From: Pampus argenteus
Taxonomy: Eukaryota; Chordata; Actinopteri; Scombriformes; Stromateidae
DNA: 64,000 bases
Reading direction: 5' to 3'
NCBI GenBank assembly: GCA_036937835.1
Contig: CM072870.1
Span: forward strand, 18,380,001-18,444,000
Below, one piece after another: positions 50,061 to 63,980 of this stretch (its first letter is position 1; each line of letters opens with the position of its first letter). A program made the translations under genes and the position numbers. Under the pieces are notes generated by a model. The model made no database searches. It had not been told where the DNA came from and saw only the letters and a program-made list of their open reading frames with translations.

Positions 50061-53000
50061 TGTACATATCTGCCCTTTAAATCACTTGTCCTGTGTTCTC
50101 CTTTGAGAATTTTTGTTTGTTTGTTTGTTTCGTTATGGTGCTCCCTAGTTTTGCATTAACTCAAAGGAATACAATATCCTTCTACGCAGACAGAGGCCTT
50201 ATGTTGATGCAGCCAATCAAATCTTGCATGAAGCACTAACATTAGCATTCTGTAAGGCAGAGCAGATGGTCACACCGAGACAAACAGCAGTCTGCTACAC
50301 ATGATTTTGAACGACAACCCATATAGCTCTCCCGCTAAAGTCTCCTTCTTACCGTATATAACTTACAAACATCACACATCTTGTCCTGAACTTTAGTTTG
50401 CTGAACAAACTCTCCCTAACAGGCAAGTAGTGAAGTAGTGGTGCTTGTTGATATGTAGCAAGATATCCCATCTTCAACCTTGTAACGTCAGGTTATTCTA
50501 ACCCACACCCTCACTTTGTGCATCCCATTGGGCCAGTGGACCATCAACCTGTGATTCAGGGTGGCCAATAACAACCTCCCGGTCCCGGGCTGGTCCCAGC
50601 GGATAAGACCAGGGCTGAATTTTTTCAGAGTACACCACTGCCCACAGCTTTAGCTAATCAATAGGTGGCTATAGGGTGCTGCAGGGTTGTTTAGTCTACT
50701 CATCCCGTCACCACCACTACCCACCAGCGGTTGATTGGCCCTGACAACCTCCAACTGTGGACAACCAATAATCACTGGGAGAGAAGACATTGATGGATAC
50801 ATTCACTTTGGGTGTGCAGAATATAGGTATTGCTAAGGGCAATGGAAAGGTGATGACAAGTGAGGTGAGGCAAGGACTTATTGAGATGAGGTGAAACTTA
50901 CATGTCATGTGCTTTGAATTAGGGATGACAAAAGTTTTAGGAAAGTTATAATCTCAAAGAATACACACCCTTGAGTCGCATTGTGATAATTAACGAAGTA
51001 AAAATTTACCAGAAGTTGCAAATGTATACAATATAAAAAACATTTTAATGAGCAGTGCAGAGAGAGGTGAAGTGATAATCTGTGTTATAGTAAGGCAGCG
51101 TATGGTACTGTGAATGTGAAGAAGATTGAGTTGACGCATCTGTTTGTGTGTGTGTGGCCGCAGTCTGAAGGAGTGTGGACAAATACCACACCTTTCCGTA
51201 GCAGGTTAGAGGTGAGAGGTCAACAAAAGAGTAAGAAAGAGATGGACTAGTCTGGAGGATGAAAGATGAGCTGAAAGAAATGGAGAGTAAAGGAAAGACA
51301 GATATAGAGAGGGATGAGGAAGGCGAGGGAGGCAGATGGATGGACAGATTGAGGGAGTGTATAGCTTTAGCATGATTAAATGCCATGTCACTTTCATAGC
51401 TCCATCTCTCTTTTTATCCTTCTGTATTCTTGCCCCACTCCTCCTTCTTATAGATCCACTTCTCCGGGTGGGGTCACACAACTGGCCTGGTCAGTGAAGT
51501 AGGCCTTATCTCGACTCAGAAGTCTTTGTTAATTCATTGCACTTGCTATTATTCTTTGCTCAATGTAAATTGTTATTCGATGGATATTTGTAAAGTCTGG
51601 CTAGCGAGTTGGTGGAGACCTAAACAGAGCTAAAATGAGAGTAGTGAATATTAGATTTAGATTTGTCAGATACCCAACTTTGAAATTTTTTGGCAACTGT
51701 TTGCTATATACTATATACGCCTGTGTGTATGAGTGTGTCTGTAACATATATAGTAAATATTGTTGCCAATATCAACTTTACAAAGAGATGTCAATCTTGT
51801 GTTTGTAGCTTGTTCCAGAGTTGCCGTTGGCCAAAAGGAATCAAGTCATACTGCTTTAAAAAATTGTCTATTAGTTTCTTGAAGTCCATCTTGATTTTAC
51901 CGTTACCATTTTTTTTTTTTTATTAGTTTAGAAATGACAGACACATCCCCTAAGATGTCAGTTTCTATGGACTCAGTACTTCTTTTGTCAATTTAAATCA
52001 TTGTTGGTTTTGGTTTTGCTTGAATTTTGGTACCTTGTTTATCTCATATTTGAGAACAACTTTAATCAGAAATGAACTAATCTACTTTTTAAGAATAACT
52101 TAGGCCTAAAAGTTCAATGGAATAATCATTTTACAACATCAGTGTACCTAACTGTGACAGCAGCTTCATAATAATTAAAACAAAGAAAATATCCCTCCAC
52201 ATCTTGTTTAAATTCATATGATACACTGGAAATAAGAGATAAGCAGGAGAGAAAAATAGGCTTTGTGACTGGGTAAGCATGATGTCATATTTTCTGCTTT
52301 GGATGGCTTTCTGCTGCCTACATGGCCAGATGACACCCCACCTTGCTTGCCCAAAACAAAGCCTTTTCATAGATTACCCATCAAATGCAATCATCACACC
52401 TGACTGATCCCTTCTGCAATAGATGTCTGGATGATCCAGTAACAAACACAGTTCAATTATATTTGTTTCTATATGTATATGAGTTGCTTTGTTATGTTTT
52501 GATTATTTCAGCAACTAGGAAGTCAAGATATAAATCAAATATAAAGTACCAATATGTAGTTCACTGAATATTTTAGGAAGCTTGTAAGGAGCTCAGCAGC
52601 CAGTTGGATACTTTTCTAAAAATGTCCACCAGACATCCTGGTCTGACCCAGACATTTGATATATATCTTAACAACATTTTTTTTTTTTTTTCAAGATAAT
52701 CCTGATAATCTTTGTGGTATTTGGGTGGAATACAGAGACTCTAAATTACTGAACTTTTCATCAACATGAGCGTTATAGAACGGCAACATAAAAGCAAACT
52801 TTAAAAGCAAACTTTAAAAGCAAAGATCTCACCTCTTGTGGTGAACTGTTCTCACAACATGATGCTCCTCTCATATTAAACATGAATGATCAAAAGTATG
52901 AAGACATGTCTCTCACTCACTCAGTATTAAACCCTTCATAATGTTTAATAAACCAGAAAAAAGCTCACATCATTGCTAAGCTGTTAAAAATGGATGCTGT

Positions 53001-54562
53001 TTATTTCTATGGAAAGAGGACATCCCTCTAGGACATCTGCTCTAAACCAAAATTTTTTTTAAATAAAACATTAAAAGAAAAAGAAAAACGCACAGAGAGA
53101 AACTTTGAAAACTATTTAATGATATTTTTATGTTTCTGAAGTCAGGTACAGTTGTCCCCTGTTGACCGTCTACTTGAAACAGTTTTTAAACCAAAATTGG
53201 ACGAGAACAAATATTCATTAAAAGGAGAAACTGACACCTACACACGCATCTGTATTCCAAATATCTGCACGTATCTTCTAAAAATCTATTTGACTTACGT
53301 TTCATAGTTTGAGTTTTGTTTACGTGTTGCTGTTTTTGTTGTTTTTACCACTTTTTTTTGGGCCAGGGACACAACATCACCATCCAACCAAAGTTTTCTG
53401 TGTTTTGGCTGCCGTATTACATGTTCCCAAATTCATATTTGTGTTATGTGGCTGTCTGAATGCTGGTAAACATGAAAACAAGACAAGAGACATTTTGTCA
53501 GTAAAGTGAGACCTGCTGGTTGTTTTCTCTCTGCACATCAACAGCAGCTCACAATTCCCATTAAAATGCCCAAAACCTTTGTTTGGCATTTATTTGTTTG
53601 TTTTTCTTATTAAATATAACTTAATTTTAATTGAAGAAAACATATTGATGTAAGAATGAGCTTATTATTAAAATTTATATTGATAAAATACAGCTTAATA
53701 TTATATTATATTATACATTATAATATTGTTAGCCCAAACAAGGACATGATGTTATCCAAACAGTATGGTTTATATTGATATTGTTGTTTGGTAACAAAGG
53801 TTTGAGCTTTCCTTAATGAAGGTGCTACATCTACATATACTGTGCACTGTTGTGTGTAATGTGCACCAGTTACACGTGCATGATTTACAAATTAAATTCT
53901 CCATTACACAATAGGTGGGATTCTGTCTGATCCTGTCTTCACCTACCAGTGTAAAGTATTGACTGATGCTACTGACAGATTGGCAGTAATGAGGTCTGGT
54001 TGTGAACTTAAGATTCTGATCTTTTAAAGCTATGTAAGAACCCTACCCGTTGCTCACCAAACAGACATAGCCATAGGCTGTGTAATCATTTTCGTCTTCT
54101 TTTTTTCTAAAATTGAGTAATGTCCTAAAGAGGTTGTTAAGGCATGATTATGCATGATTTCTAGGGGGACTCCCAACGCTGAATTAAATAAAAATGTGTA
54201 AAAAGAAAAAAAAAACAACAACTTCAAGACACAATGGATGTGTAGTACCTTGAGAAAGCTTTTCTGCTTGGTGTTAATGAAGTGTTTATGTTAACTAACA
54301 GCAGTAAACGCGTGACTTTGCAAGAAGATCCAGTGTTTGAGTGTTGCTGGGGTGTAATACCACAGGACAGGGAGAGCACGAGAACGTAGTACCAAAGAAA
54401 AGGGCTGTCTGACAGCAAGGTAACGCAGTGAAATGTTTCTTTATATAGTGTACAGTTAAACTGATGATTGATTGTTTTAGGTTAGCCTTTATTTAGGTGG
54501 CTAAAATAACATCCTAAAATATTTTCTACTTCTAAGTAAGCACCTGAAGCAACCACACTTGA
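50061..54562. other. noncoding stretch without a recognisable gene
   Basis: It contains a TTTG run at about 50106-50130, a GC-richer block at 50480-50770 of unknown nature, T runs near 51909-51920 and 52678-52692, and a TTATA-rich segment near 53698-53716. The minus frames at 51045-51481 are Ser/Leu-rich products of a GA-rich tract. Confidence 0.65.
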
Positions 54563-54587
54563 AAAAAAATCCAAACTATCCCTTTAA
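54563..54587 (-). mobile_element. terminus of a TTAA-ended MITE (piggyBac-like, tentative)
   Basis: The plus strand reads aaaaaaaatccaaactatcc followed by ctttaa. On the minus strand this gives TTAAAGGGATAGTTTGGATT, a word I recall as the end of abundant fish miniature elements that insert at TTAA. The opposite end was not found upstream, so only one terminus may remain. Confidence 0.4.
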
Positions 54588-54604
54588 CGTTTTTTTTTTT
54601 TTTT
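54588..54604. repeat. T-rich run
   Basis: A T homopolymer, broken only at its start, immediately beyond the TTAA end. Confidence 0.8.
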
Positions 54605-55016
54605 GCCTAATAAAATGAATAAAAACTGACTCTCCATTCAAACTCCCACGCCAGATCCTACCTTAAACATAGCACTACTTGCACTGAAATAAAACCATTG
54701 CCAGTGAACATAGGCAAAGGTACAATTACTTTATGGTTACCTCAAAATGTATTTGGTAAAACAAATAGGTAGCGTACATTTTGACGGCACAGGATTGTTA
54801 CAAATCGTCGGTCACTTGTTGAAGAAATTAAAACAAATGACAAATAAAAGTGACAGATCCCTCCAGACTTGCTAAAATCATTTGCATTAATCTGACATCT
54901 TCACACAAGATTGGCTACATCTGGGATAAGGGGGTGAAGGGGAGAGAAGTAATTGGCAAAAACAAACATTTCGCAACTGGAACACAGCTTTGCCAGTTTT
55001 TTTTTTCTTTTCCACA

Positions 55017-55198
55017 CAGGGAAAAGAGACAGAGTAGGTGAACAAGAAAAACAAGGCAAAGAGAGTGAGAGGAACATCTGGGGTTTGCTGGAAACTGAGA
55101 AGGATCCCAGCTGTCAGGCTTTCCCAGCTGCTCTGTTGACCTTCGCTGTGCCAAAGAGAGAGGGCCTTGGGAATGAATTAGATGCTCCCCAGGTCTAG
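55017..55198 (+). other. acceptor-like site with short open frame (tentative exon)
   Basis: A T/C-rich run (tttttttttcttttccacacag) ends in CAG at 55017-55019, a strong 3' splice-site match. An open frame follows to a stop at 55196-55198, reading GKRDRVGEQEKQGKESERNI then WGLLETEKDPSCQAFPAALL. The minus strand is also open (54915-55295, 126 codons from an ATG). I recognise neither product, and no good donor is visible. It could be a terminal exon, an enhancer block or chance. Confidence 0.15.
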
Positions 55199-56690
55199 AG
55201 CTGGATCTACATGCCCTATGACTGTTTCGCCTCATATTCCCCCTGATTTCTTGGTTCTCTGGAAGGAGTGGAGATGGCTGAGTGTTGTCATTCATTTCAG
55301 GGTTTGCTTAAGGGCCTTGTTCAGAGTCTTAGATGAACACTAGTAGCCCCTGCACAGAGGCAGTGTCAACCATGAAGCTGATGACAAAACCATAGCCTAT
55401 TGGTGACTGTTGTTCTGTTGACTGTAATTTTAGGTAAATTGTGTGCATCCTCAGAGTAAGATGATGTAAGCTATTCCTCCTAGTGTTTAAAAAAATATTG
55501 CATCAAGTTACATGGTAACTCAAGGAAAAGAGGCTTGGCACCGGCATGTCTAAAACTCAGCAACTCGGAACTCAAACTCAGATTTGGAACAACAAAATAT
55601 ACAGTTAGCTTAAGAGGTGAGGCAAATGATGCAGTGGATCAATCCAGGTCAACTATTGTTCCATAAGTGCCAGTCAGTGGGTTTTGTAATGTATGAATGT
55701 TAAGGACAACTCCAGAATCAGCACCATGGACAGCAGTGGAAAGTGGCTGGATACACCCAGCTGTTGTGGAGAACAAAGAAAGCATTTAATTCCTCAACCG
55801 CAAGCTATTGACGCGTTTGCGATTTAGGAATTTCATTTGCTCGCTTTGATACCTGAATGTGTCTCTTTTGATATTGTTTTGAGCTGTAATCCCCTGAATC
55901 AAGGTTTTGTTTGTGTTTGCATCTTTGTAGTCATTCACACAGTGCTGTCTTTCTGCTTTCTCTGTCTGTTTGTGTGTGTATATCTTTACACACACACTGT
56001 TACACGCAAGTGCACACTGCAATTCTCTATGAAATGAAATCTATCTTATATACGGTATATGCTTGACTATGGAATGGGGGCTATATACCGATAAAAAAAT
56101 AAATAAAGTAAATACATCAAACAACATTATACAAGTTGATGCTGTTGAAGGAAAACCGTGAATCTTAAAGGTTTTTGGAACGAAAAATCAAACTTGGTGT
56201 CAGTGCAATGTTTAGTTTATAGAGGAACATCAAGAGGTATAGCAACATACTGTACATTTTAACTCAAATCAAATGAAACTGAATATTTACTTTCATTATT
56301 TGAACCAGGAGGAGGGTTTTTTTTATCTCTCTCTCCTTCTCTCTCCTTCTCTGTCTATCTCTCCCACTCCTGCCATTGAGGGGTGCCTCTTATGCAATTC
56401 CTTGTTTAAACATGAACATCTGGCTCAATTGGCAAACACCATTGTTTCATCTCTGTTGGAGATGACTCACTTATTAAAAAAAAACTGTCTTGTGCTGTCA
56501 CCAGACTGCAAAAATCTGTATTAATAAACACTTTGCTGGTTTTAGTTATAAAGTACCTGTATAAAAACAGATTGGAGACAGTTCCAAGATTGGGAATTAC
56601 CAATTAACTCCCAAGAAGTCAGCACATTTATGCTTATTTAATGACTCTAGTGGAACAGTTGCCACAGTGTGTGTTTGTACTGTGCTGCAT
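55199..56690. other. noncoding stretch; nothing recognised
   Basis: Apart from a short CT-rich run at 56326-56362, I see no feature. Confidence 0.6.
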
Positions 56691-56834
56691 TCTCTCTGTC
56701 TCTGTCTCTGTCTCTGTCTCTGTCTCTGTCTGTCTCTCTCTCTCTCTCTCTGTCTCTGTCTCTGTCTCTGTCTCTCTCTCTGTCTCTGTCTCTGTCTGTC
56801 TCTCTCTGTCTCTGTCTCTCTCTCTGTCTCTCTG

Positions 56835-56868
<34 letters not shown>

Positions 56869-56872
56869 TCTG
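56691..56872. repeat. (CTCTGT)n / (CT)n / (TCTG)n microsatellite
   Basis: A 182-bp array of TCTCTG hexamers interspersed with CT and TCTG units. The array is all C and T apart from a regular G. It continues into TGTGTATG units up to about 56890. The five overlapping long frames here, on both strands, are artefacts of the repeat (Ser/Leu/Val or Arg/Glu/Asp polymers). Confidence 0.97.
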
Positions 56873-56890
56873 TGTGTATGTATGTGTGTG

Positions 56891-57654
56891 CGCATACATG
56901 TTGCAGACATGCATGTGCAGGTTCAATCCTCCTGTGAAAATGAGTGAATGATCACATGCCCACTTATGACTGCATAATTGTACTGATTAGATTATTACGC
57001 CTACTGTTTATATTTGAGTGTATGCGTGTTTTAATTATTCGTAAATACATTATCTGGTTGAATACGTGCACGGCTGTGTATCACTGTGCAATGTACAGGA
57101 ACACTATAGATAGGCATACATTTGTATGAATCTTTACAGTATATTTAGACTAATATGATTTGTTGGTGGAAGTATACAAGCCACCTTTACTGTGGTGGAA
57201 GGTCACTTGTAACCATGACAATAACAACAGAGTGTAATTAAAGAATTTTCAGCCCAAGAAGATCCTGACCTTTCAAGAAAAAAACAACACTATATGTAAA
57301 TGCAATAGCCAAAAACAACCTATAGTTACATTTTAGGGGCCTTGTTTTATAATGTGTGTGGAGGAGATCTTTAAATTAGTTTTAATAGATGCCTGCTCTT
57401 TAATATTAAGTTACTGCTCCATGAAGTCCTTTTTACTTAATTGATATCAATGAAATCTTTATACCCAGTCTTGTCTTAAATTGTAATTTATAATTAAATT
57501 ATGTTTCATAGGTGGCAATACAATAAAATGTAACATTTATTACAATATTGCTCACTTATACATCAGCAAATTATGCAAGGTATATAATGCATGTGTGGCT
57601 GTATACATGTGCATCTGTTTTAGGGTTTCCATGCACACTATCATGTATAACAGG
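56891..57654. other. noncoding stretch; nothing recognised
   Basis: AT-rich, with no repeat or exon that I can support. Confidence 0.6.
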
Positions 57655-57856
57655 CTATCAAGGGGGATCAAGACATATAGTATGGGGGTTAGGTTGAGGG
57701 GGGAGGAGGAGTGGGTTAGTTGGGTACAAGGCACCCAGTGGGAGAAGCTGGCACAGATGGAGCCCACTGAGCAGCACCCGATGTCAGCTGCAGTGCTCAA
57801 GAGAGCCCCTGGGATCCACGTGGGGCCTTTGGCAGACATGAGCACTCTGTTTTAGT
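57655..57856. other. GC-rich block open on both strands (candidate exon or conserved element)
   Basis: This block is clearly richer in G and C than its flanks. On the plus strand a frame ends at TAG 57853-57855 and contains RGEEEWVSWVQGTQWEKLAQ and, near its end, GIHVGPLADMSTLF. Most codons end in G or C. On the minus strand an ATG at 57839-57841 opens MSAKGPTWIPGALLSTAADI and onward. Neither product is familiar. Splice signals are poor on plus. On minus, aactaaaacag precedes the ATG. It may instead be noncoding conserved DNA. Confidence 0.2.
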
Positions 57857-60800
57857 TAGCAATTAGTTTAATGGAGCAAAATAAAAAAATCGCTTCACAC
57901 CAACACAGCTATGGAAAGAAATGACAGGGTAAAAGGCTTTTGGTCATTACTCAGTCTAATTCTGGCGATGCTGTTCAAATGGTCAGAAAGATAAGTGAGT
58001 CCTGTTGGATCTCTATGGAGTCAGAGATTTTATGACACCACTGTGTAGGTTGTTGTGATTTAGTATATACACATATGTGACAAGAATGTAGATAACTTAT
58101 TTTTGGTTTGTTTGCTTTTGTTTTTACACAAATGAAACATATCCACTTTATAAAAGTTTAAAAAAAATCATATTAGAAACCTCAATATGCTTATGTTTTA
58201 ATATTGTGCTACCAAGACATGGTATTATTTTATTTTTTTTAAATGGTGCCTCGCTTTCACATGGGCCTCGCTTGTCTTGATTTGTCCCTCTCTCTGTAAA
58301 TCTAGTGGAGCTCATTTCCCTTATCTTATGAAACGAGATCGCTTGAATGATCATAAAAACGTGGGAGCAAGCAATGAAGCCAATTAGACTTCTCTCACTC
58401 CCCTCTATAGAGGAAGACTGTGGACAAGGTCCACGAGCATGTGTCTATGTGTAAAAGCATGGGATTGTGGGACTTGATTTCTCACTGATATGTTGCACAC
58501 AGTGCAGAATGGGAGTGAAAGTTATTTAATCAGTACTTTTCTGCATTGCTAAGAACACATATCCAGATGAATTAGATACAGAAAGTTAAAACAGGAAAGA
58601 ACAAGGACTATTACTTTAGGAAATTATTTATGCAGATCATGAGATCATGTCTGTGTGGCTTTGTTGTGTGTTGTGTATGTTTTGCATAAGTAGTCTTACT
58701 GTAACAAGAGTTAATAAAAACCTAAGCAGTGAGCACGGGTACATTTTGACCAGAAAGTGAGTTTCTGCTGCAGTCCCAGTTTGTCATCTTGGTCTTCAGC
58801 ATCTGTGCCACAACAGACATCACGCAATTTCCCGTTAATTGACTATTTTGAAGTGGAGCAATGAGAGTTTTCCATCATCATATTGTCAGGAAGCAGCTGC
58901 CAGCTGCATAGCAAGCCCATAATGCAATCAGCTACTTTGTAGAGGCCTTTAGATTCTCATTGTGTTAGGCATTGCGTAGACTGCTAATGTCATTGACTGG
59001 TCAAAACATACATCGTTTCTCTCAGATAGCATGATACAGCCGCAATTCATCATGCACTTAATCTAAAGCTTCACTTCATCATTGTATTGTTTTTATGGGC
59101 AACATCTTTGTTTTGAAAGTGCATCATCCGATGCTAACCTTTGATGATCAATAGGTGAAACATTACACTCTGGCATACGTTCTTACCAAATCCATTTGTG
59201 CCAAATTTGTGCAAATGTGTGTTCTGTGTATTTAAATAAACTAAATAAACTTGACAAACACGTACAGAAGAAAAAAAAAACAAACAAAGAAACAACACAG
59301 CTTTTATAATCTCCTTATCACCCTTTTAGTGAGTCCCACTGTAAAACAGAAGCTAATGAAATGTTTTATGTAGTTCACAGATCCCTAGGCATGGAGGGAC
59401 AGGCTTTATTGTTTTACAGAGTACCATCACTAAACCTATCCTCACCTCCATAATATCATAAGCATTTTATTTATTTTTTGTACCCTTTTTACACCCATTT
59501 CAAACTTATAGATTACCATGCATGACACTGTGGTGCTTATCTTAAAAATACATGTACATGTTATGTTATAATAACCAGATTTCATTTCACTTTGGTTAAG
59601 ACCAGAGTTCTGGCAGAGATGTTTTGACATTTTTAATTTAACCTTTACATGAATCTAATCTAGTTTCTCAGGCTATGTTTTTAGTATCTCAGTAGGGATC
59701 AAAACAGTTTTTTAGAAGAGAGCTGGTTTTTTTTTTGTTTATTTTAATTGACTTCTCCACTTCCAGAAAAGACAAAAGAAATCTAAGGATGAATAGTTGG
59801 CGAGTTGCAGAGAGAATAACATTTCTGATGGCAATGGCCATTTACAATATCAGCTGCTACTGGAGGAATATGAATAGTGACTGAATCTACACTTTGTCTA
59901 TTGTGGTGATTGAACAATACATTAAAACAACTAAATATCAAATCAAAATGACACAGTCTGTGTCACATAATCTATGTTTATTTATTTAAATATTTGGTTT
60001 ATTTTTTTTTTTATACTTTTAGATGCAAATTGGATATTTATGTGACCTACCATAATTGGATAAATACACCATGTCAGGTGGGGGTTCAGTTCCCTGTATC
60101 GTTCAAGGGTGATGCATGAAAAGAGGTGGCAGTCATCACTTCGATGTCCTTTACAGCAGATCCTTCATCATCCTGATGATGTTAATAATCAGCAGTATTT
60201 TAATCATTAACCATGTCAATATGTAACACGCCCATTCAGTATCCTCCCAGTCTTTGTTTCCATTAACTTGTTTATTTCAGGCAAAGTTCTTTATTTTAAT
60301 GAGTAATATCCTAAAAGGAATTACAGCTAGACTCAACACAGTTTAGTCTTCAGCCAGAGATAATTACTACTCTGAAGACTGTCGAAGTTTGACTGTCTGA
60401 GAGGACTGTAATTGTTTTTGACATGTTTTTATTTATTTATTTTTTAATTGGTGCACATTAACACGTCTTTAGTTGTCACACTAAGAGTAGATGGCTCAGA
60501 ATGAAGCAGGAGGCAGATTGCAGATGACTTGTTCTGTAGGAAATATAGATAATTAGTAGAGGCAGTAATGCACGAATGAATGGCAGCTGGAATGTGATGG
60601 CAACATGGCCTCACAAAGTAAATGTGTGTGTGTGTGTGTTTTTTTTAGGTGAAACTAAACCAGGTTGGCTGCATTTTAAGACATCTGGGTGTCGTTTAAA
60701 CTCCACCTCCTTGAGGTTTAAAAACTACGCAGTGTCAATTGTCTATTTATCACTAAAAATAATAAAGTAGTTATGTTTTACTATTTAGTAAAAATAGAGG

Positions 60801-63800
60801 AAGTTTAATTCAAATGGAGTAGGTTCTGTTAATGCAAACAGAATTAAGCTTTCACTGATGTCCGTCCTGATTGGTTGCAGGATCCAAATATTAATTTTTA
60901 ATCCAACATTTTGATTACCTTCTTCATACAACTTACACCACACACTTTAGGCCTGCATTTAAATGAGTAAAGTCATTTAAATGTGTTTTAAAGCTGAATT
61001 GCTCTGCATGTAAGTGAATATATCATGCTTGTTTCCTATAGGTAAATATTATATACAGAGTCTACAGTTTCTATTGTATTTTCTGTAATATGCATACAGA
61101 AACAATGTCAATGTAAATCTGTTTTAGCAGGATTTAGACACGTTATCCTCAGTATTAATATAATGCTTCAATTTTAAACCAGGAGCAGCTCTTTAGAGTT
61201 GTGGTTCATGATACATGACTCTGCTCGTATCGTTCACTGCTGATCGTTCGCTGTCATATCCTTGACTGAAACCGATTTTATATATTCTGTGGCCCTGTGG
61301 TGCGTTCACTCGCCACACTCTACCTTCAGTGTTGTAATGGCTTTTGAAAATGCAGCACTGTGCAGATGAAGCAAACATCTGGATTTATAGTTGACGCCTA
61401 ATCAAAATGACTGAATTTCACTGACATCAATCATTTTACTTTAATTTCATGGTGTAACTCTTTATTTTTTATTATAGGATATTTTTTACTACTTGACTGA
61501 CTGGAGTTGAGGACGCAACTATGCATGCAGTAACAGTATCATATTATTATTGGATGGCCATCAAAACAATCAATCAATAATGCGACTTAAAAAATAGAAT
61601 TAACATTAGTGTAACTTTTAGGCCAAAGCATAAATCTGTGTCTTTCCTTCCTTGTTCAAATGGAACTGGTGGGCTTCTGTATTGTGCTGGCATGATAACA
61701 AAGATGCTGTGAATCCGGGATCTTTTCATGGCTGACCTCTGTTTATTCTGACAAAACAAATGGGGAAACAGAACCTCCATGTTAAATCTACTGCCTGCAC
61801 CAGCTCCTACACAAATAGAGTAAATGTACAAAACGGAGGTTAGCTTGGTTTGCCGCAAGTGTTTGTAAGTGCAATGACCCTTTAAGCATACCAACCACAC
61901 ACTACAGAAACACCTGTGAGTCAAAGCACAGCCCCGAGGCTGCAGAGCTGAACTCATGAAACCCAGAGCAGCGAAGCAGAGCGCGGGAAGCAGCCGCAGA
62001 ATCCTGCAGAGCAGGTGACGGGTCAAATGGCACCGAGTAGAACCAGTGGGATTTGTTTACCAGTGCTTTGAGGTGATCTAGGTTCTCTGCCCGAACAGAG
62101 CTAGATATTTAATTAATTTTTTTATTTGTTGTTAATATTCTTTCATTTATATTGTCGTATTGACAATTTAGTCATGAAATAAAAGGTTGTTAGCTAATAC
62201 AACGGTCAAAATGTTTGACTTTTTTCTCATTGTATGTTCATGTCTTAATTTTGTTGTTTTCTAAAAACATACGTTAATTGATTGATAATTGATAATAAGT
62301 AGATGCTGTACCTCAAAGTTATTATGATTCTATCACTAGCTGGGCCTTATCTTTCATTCACAACCATTGTCCACCAGACTGTCTTAGTTTTTAGTTGAAT
62401 CCATGTTTCCCTTATTCATCAAACTCTTCTCATCTACACTTCTTTCCTGTCTCTTTTCTCCACGTATATATCTATTAACCCTCCTTTCAACTGTTTTTTC
62501 AGATGCACATTACCTTCATCTCTTGGAATCTCGTTACGGCGGGTATTTTACTGCATGTTCACGACCAAAATCTCCAAACTCTGCAACACCTTCTGTTCCC
62601 GAGCAACAGCTTCTGTTGAGATGTGCTTGAATAAGAAACTGAACAATTATACAATTATTTTTTTTAGCTGCTTTGGATGCGAGTGCCCTCTAACTCTAAC
62701 AATAAAACATAATAATACCATAATAATTTCCCATCTTTGTGTTTTATAATTATATTATTGGTGAAGTATTTTTCTAAAGCAGAATGAATAATAAACAAAT
62801 AATGTCAAACATTATGTTATTTGATTTCATATATAATATATATATATTCATATATGTGAGAGACTAAAAGACTGTAAATGGACTTGTTTTTGTACTGTGT
62901 ATATATGTGCACATCTTGTCAAACAAGCGCAGGTTCTTTTTGTCCTCAGTCATGGATTATCCAACAATAGGCCCCGGGGCACAATCATGTAAAAGGCTTG
63001 TAAAATGCATTATTATTATTATTATTATTATTATTGTACAGTATTTAGTTTACGCTAGTCTCAAATTGCCAAACCCATGTACACCCACTGTGCTTGTTTG
63101 TATTTTTTTTTTTTTAAAGCAATCACAATTGAGCCCAGGATGCAGTGATGGTGCCCTTGCAAAACAGTTGACATGCAAATAACGGAAGGTGGGGGGCAAT
63201 TCTGACTGAAATACTACAGAATAGTCCACAAACAATGTTGCCTCAGTGTGATTTCCTGTCATATGAAGACAAAAATCAGCAAAAACAAATAATATGGAAC
63301 TAGGTACTCAATAAGAAGCATCGGTACACCTCTTACTTTTAACTGAGCTGTGACTTTCCAACAAGAAATGTTAACAGTCACTTCAATCAGAGGCTCTCGC
63401 TCAGGGGCCTACTACAACTTTGGGCCTGTACCCGCTGCTCCATCCTTGAAATACTCAAAATATCTTAAACCTAATCAATTATCATTACTCTTTCCATTTT
63501 TTTATTTATTTAGTGGAAACATGTCTTATGAATAATTTATGATAGATGTCGATGTGTACACAACTGAGGGAGGATCTGTGGTGATTTGAGCGCCTGCTCC
63601 CGACAGATTTAACGTTAAGGTGTTCTTTAAGTGAGACGGAAGCATAATGTGAGGCAATGTTTTTGAGCAGTGCACGGCTACCAGTTATCCATTACATAAT
63701 CAGTATTAATTCATAGCTAGGAAATTAATCAAAACTATAAAAGGCTGGTGAACATTTAGGTGAAAGTGTGAAATTACCAGCTTGTGTGTGATAGTCCGCA

Positions 63801-63980
63801 GACAGAATGATGAATAACATACATGGCATACCTTTAAATGGTGTTTACTCGACAAGGCTACAGTAAACACAATTTACATCCTTTTTTTTTTTTTTCTCAG
63901 CAAGCAGGATTTTCTAGGCTAGTTTATAATTGAGTCTAGCGGTGCATGAACTTTCTACAGCTGCAATCTGTCTAAGCACA
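57857..63980. other. noncoding stretch without a recognisable gene
   Basis: It contains short T and A runs (59271-59280, 60002-60012, 63101-63116, 63881-63895), a short GT run near 60622-60638, a TA-rich segment at about 62826-62850 and an ATT array. The 150-codon minus frame at 61574-62026 starts at TTG, and only its first third is GC-rich. Confidence 0.65.
63009..63035. repeat. (ATT)n microsatellite
   Basis: Nine ATT units. Confidence 0.95.

Noticed and set aside
54915..55295. 126-codon minus-strand frame with an ATG
   Set aside because: It opposes another open frame, ends in low-complexity Leu/Cys-rich sequence and resembles no known protein. It is kept only as part of a weak finding.
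56597..56951. Five overlapping frames of 87-109 codons on both strands
   Set aside because: They are translations of the CTCTGT microsatellite, giving Ser/Leu/Val or Arg/Glu/Asp polymers.
61574..62026. 150-codon minus-strand frame whose start resembles a signal peptide (MTRHLLCRILRLLPALCFAA)
   Set aside because: The first codon is TTG, a stop lies a dozen codons upstream, and no ATG precedes the hydrophobic stretch. The rest of the frame runs through AT-rich sequence and resembles no family.
62960..63430. Two GGCCCC-type words that might be ends of one transposon
   Set aside because: They do not form matching inverted repeats, and no target duplication is visible.
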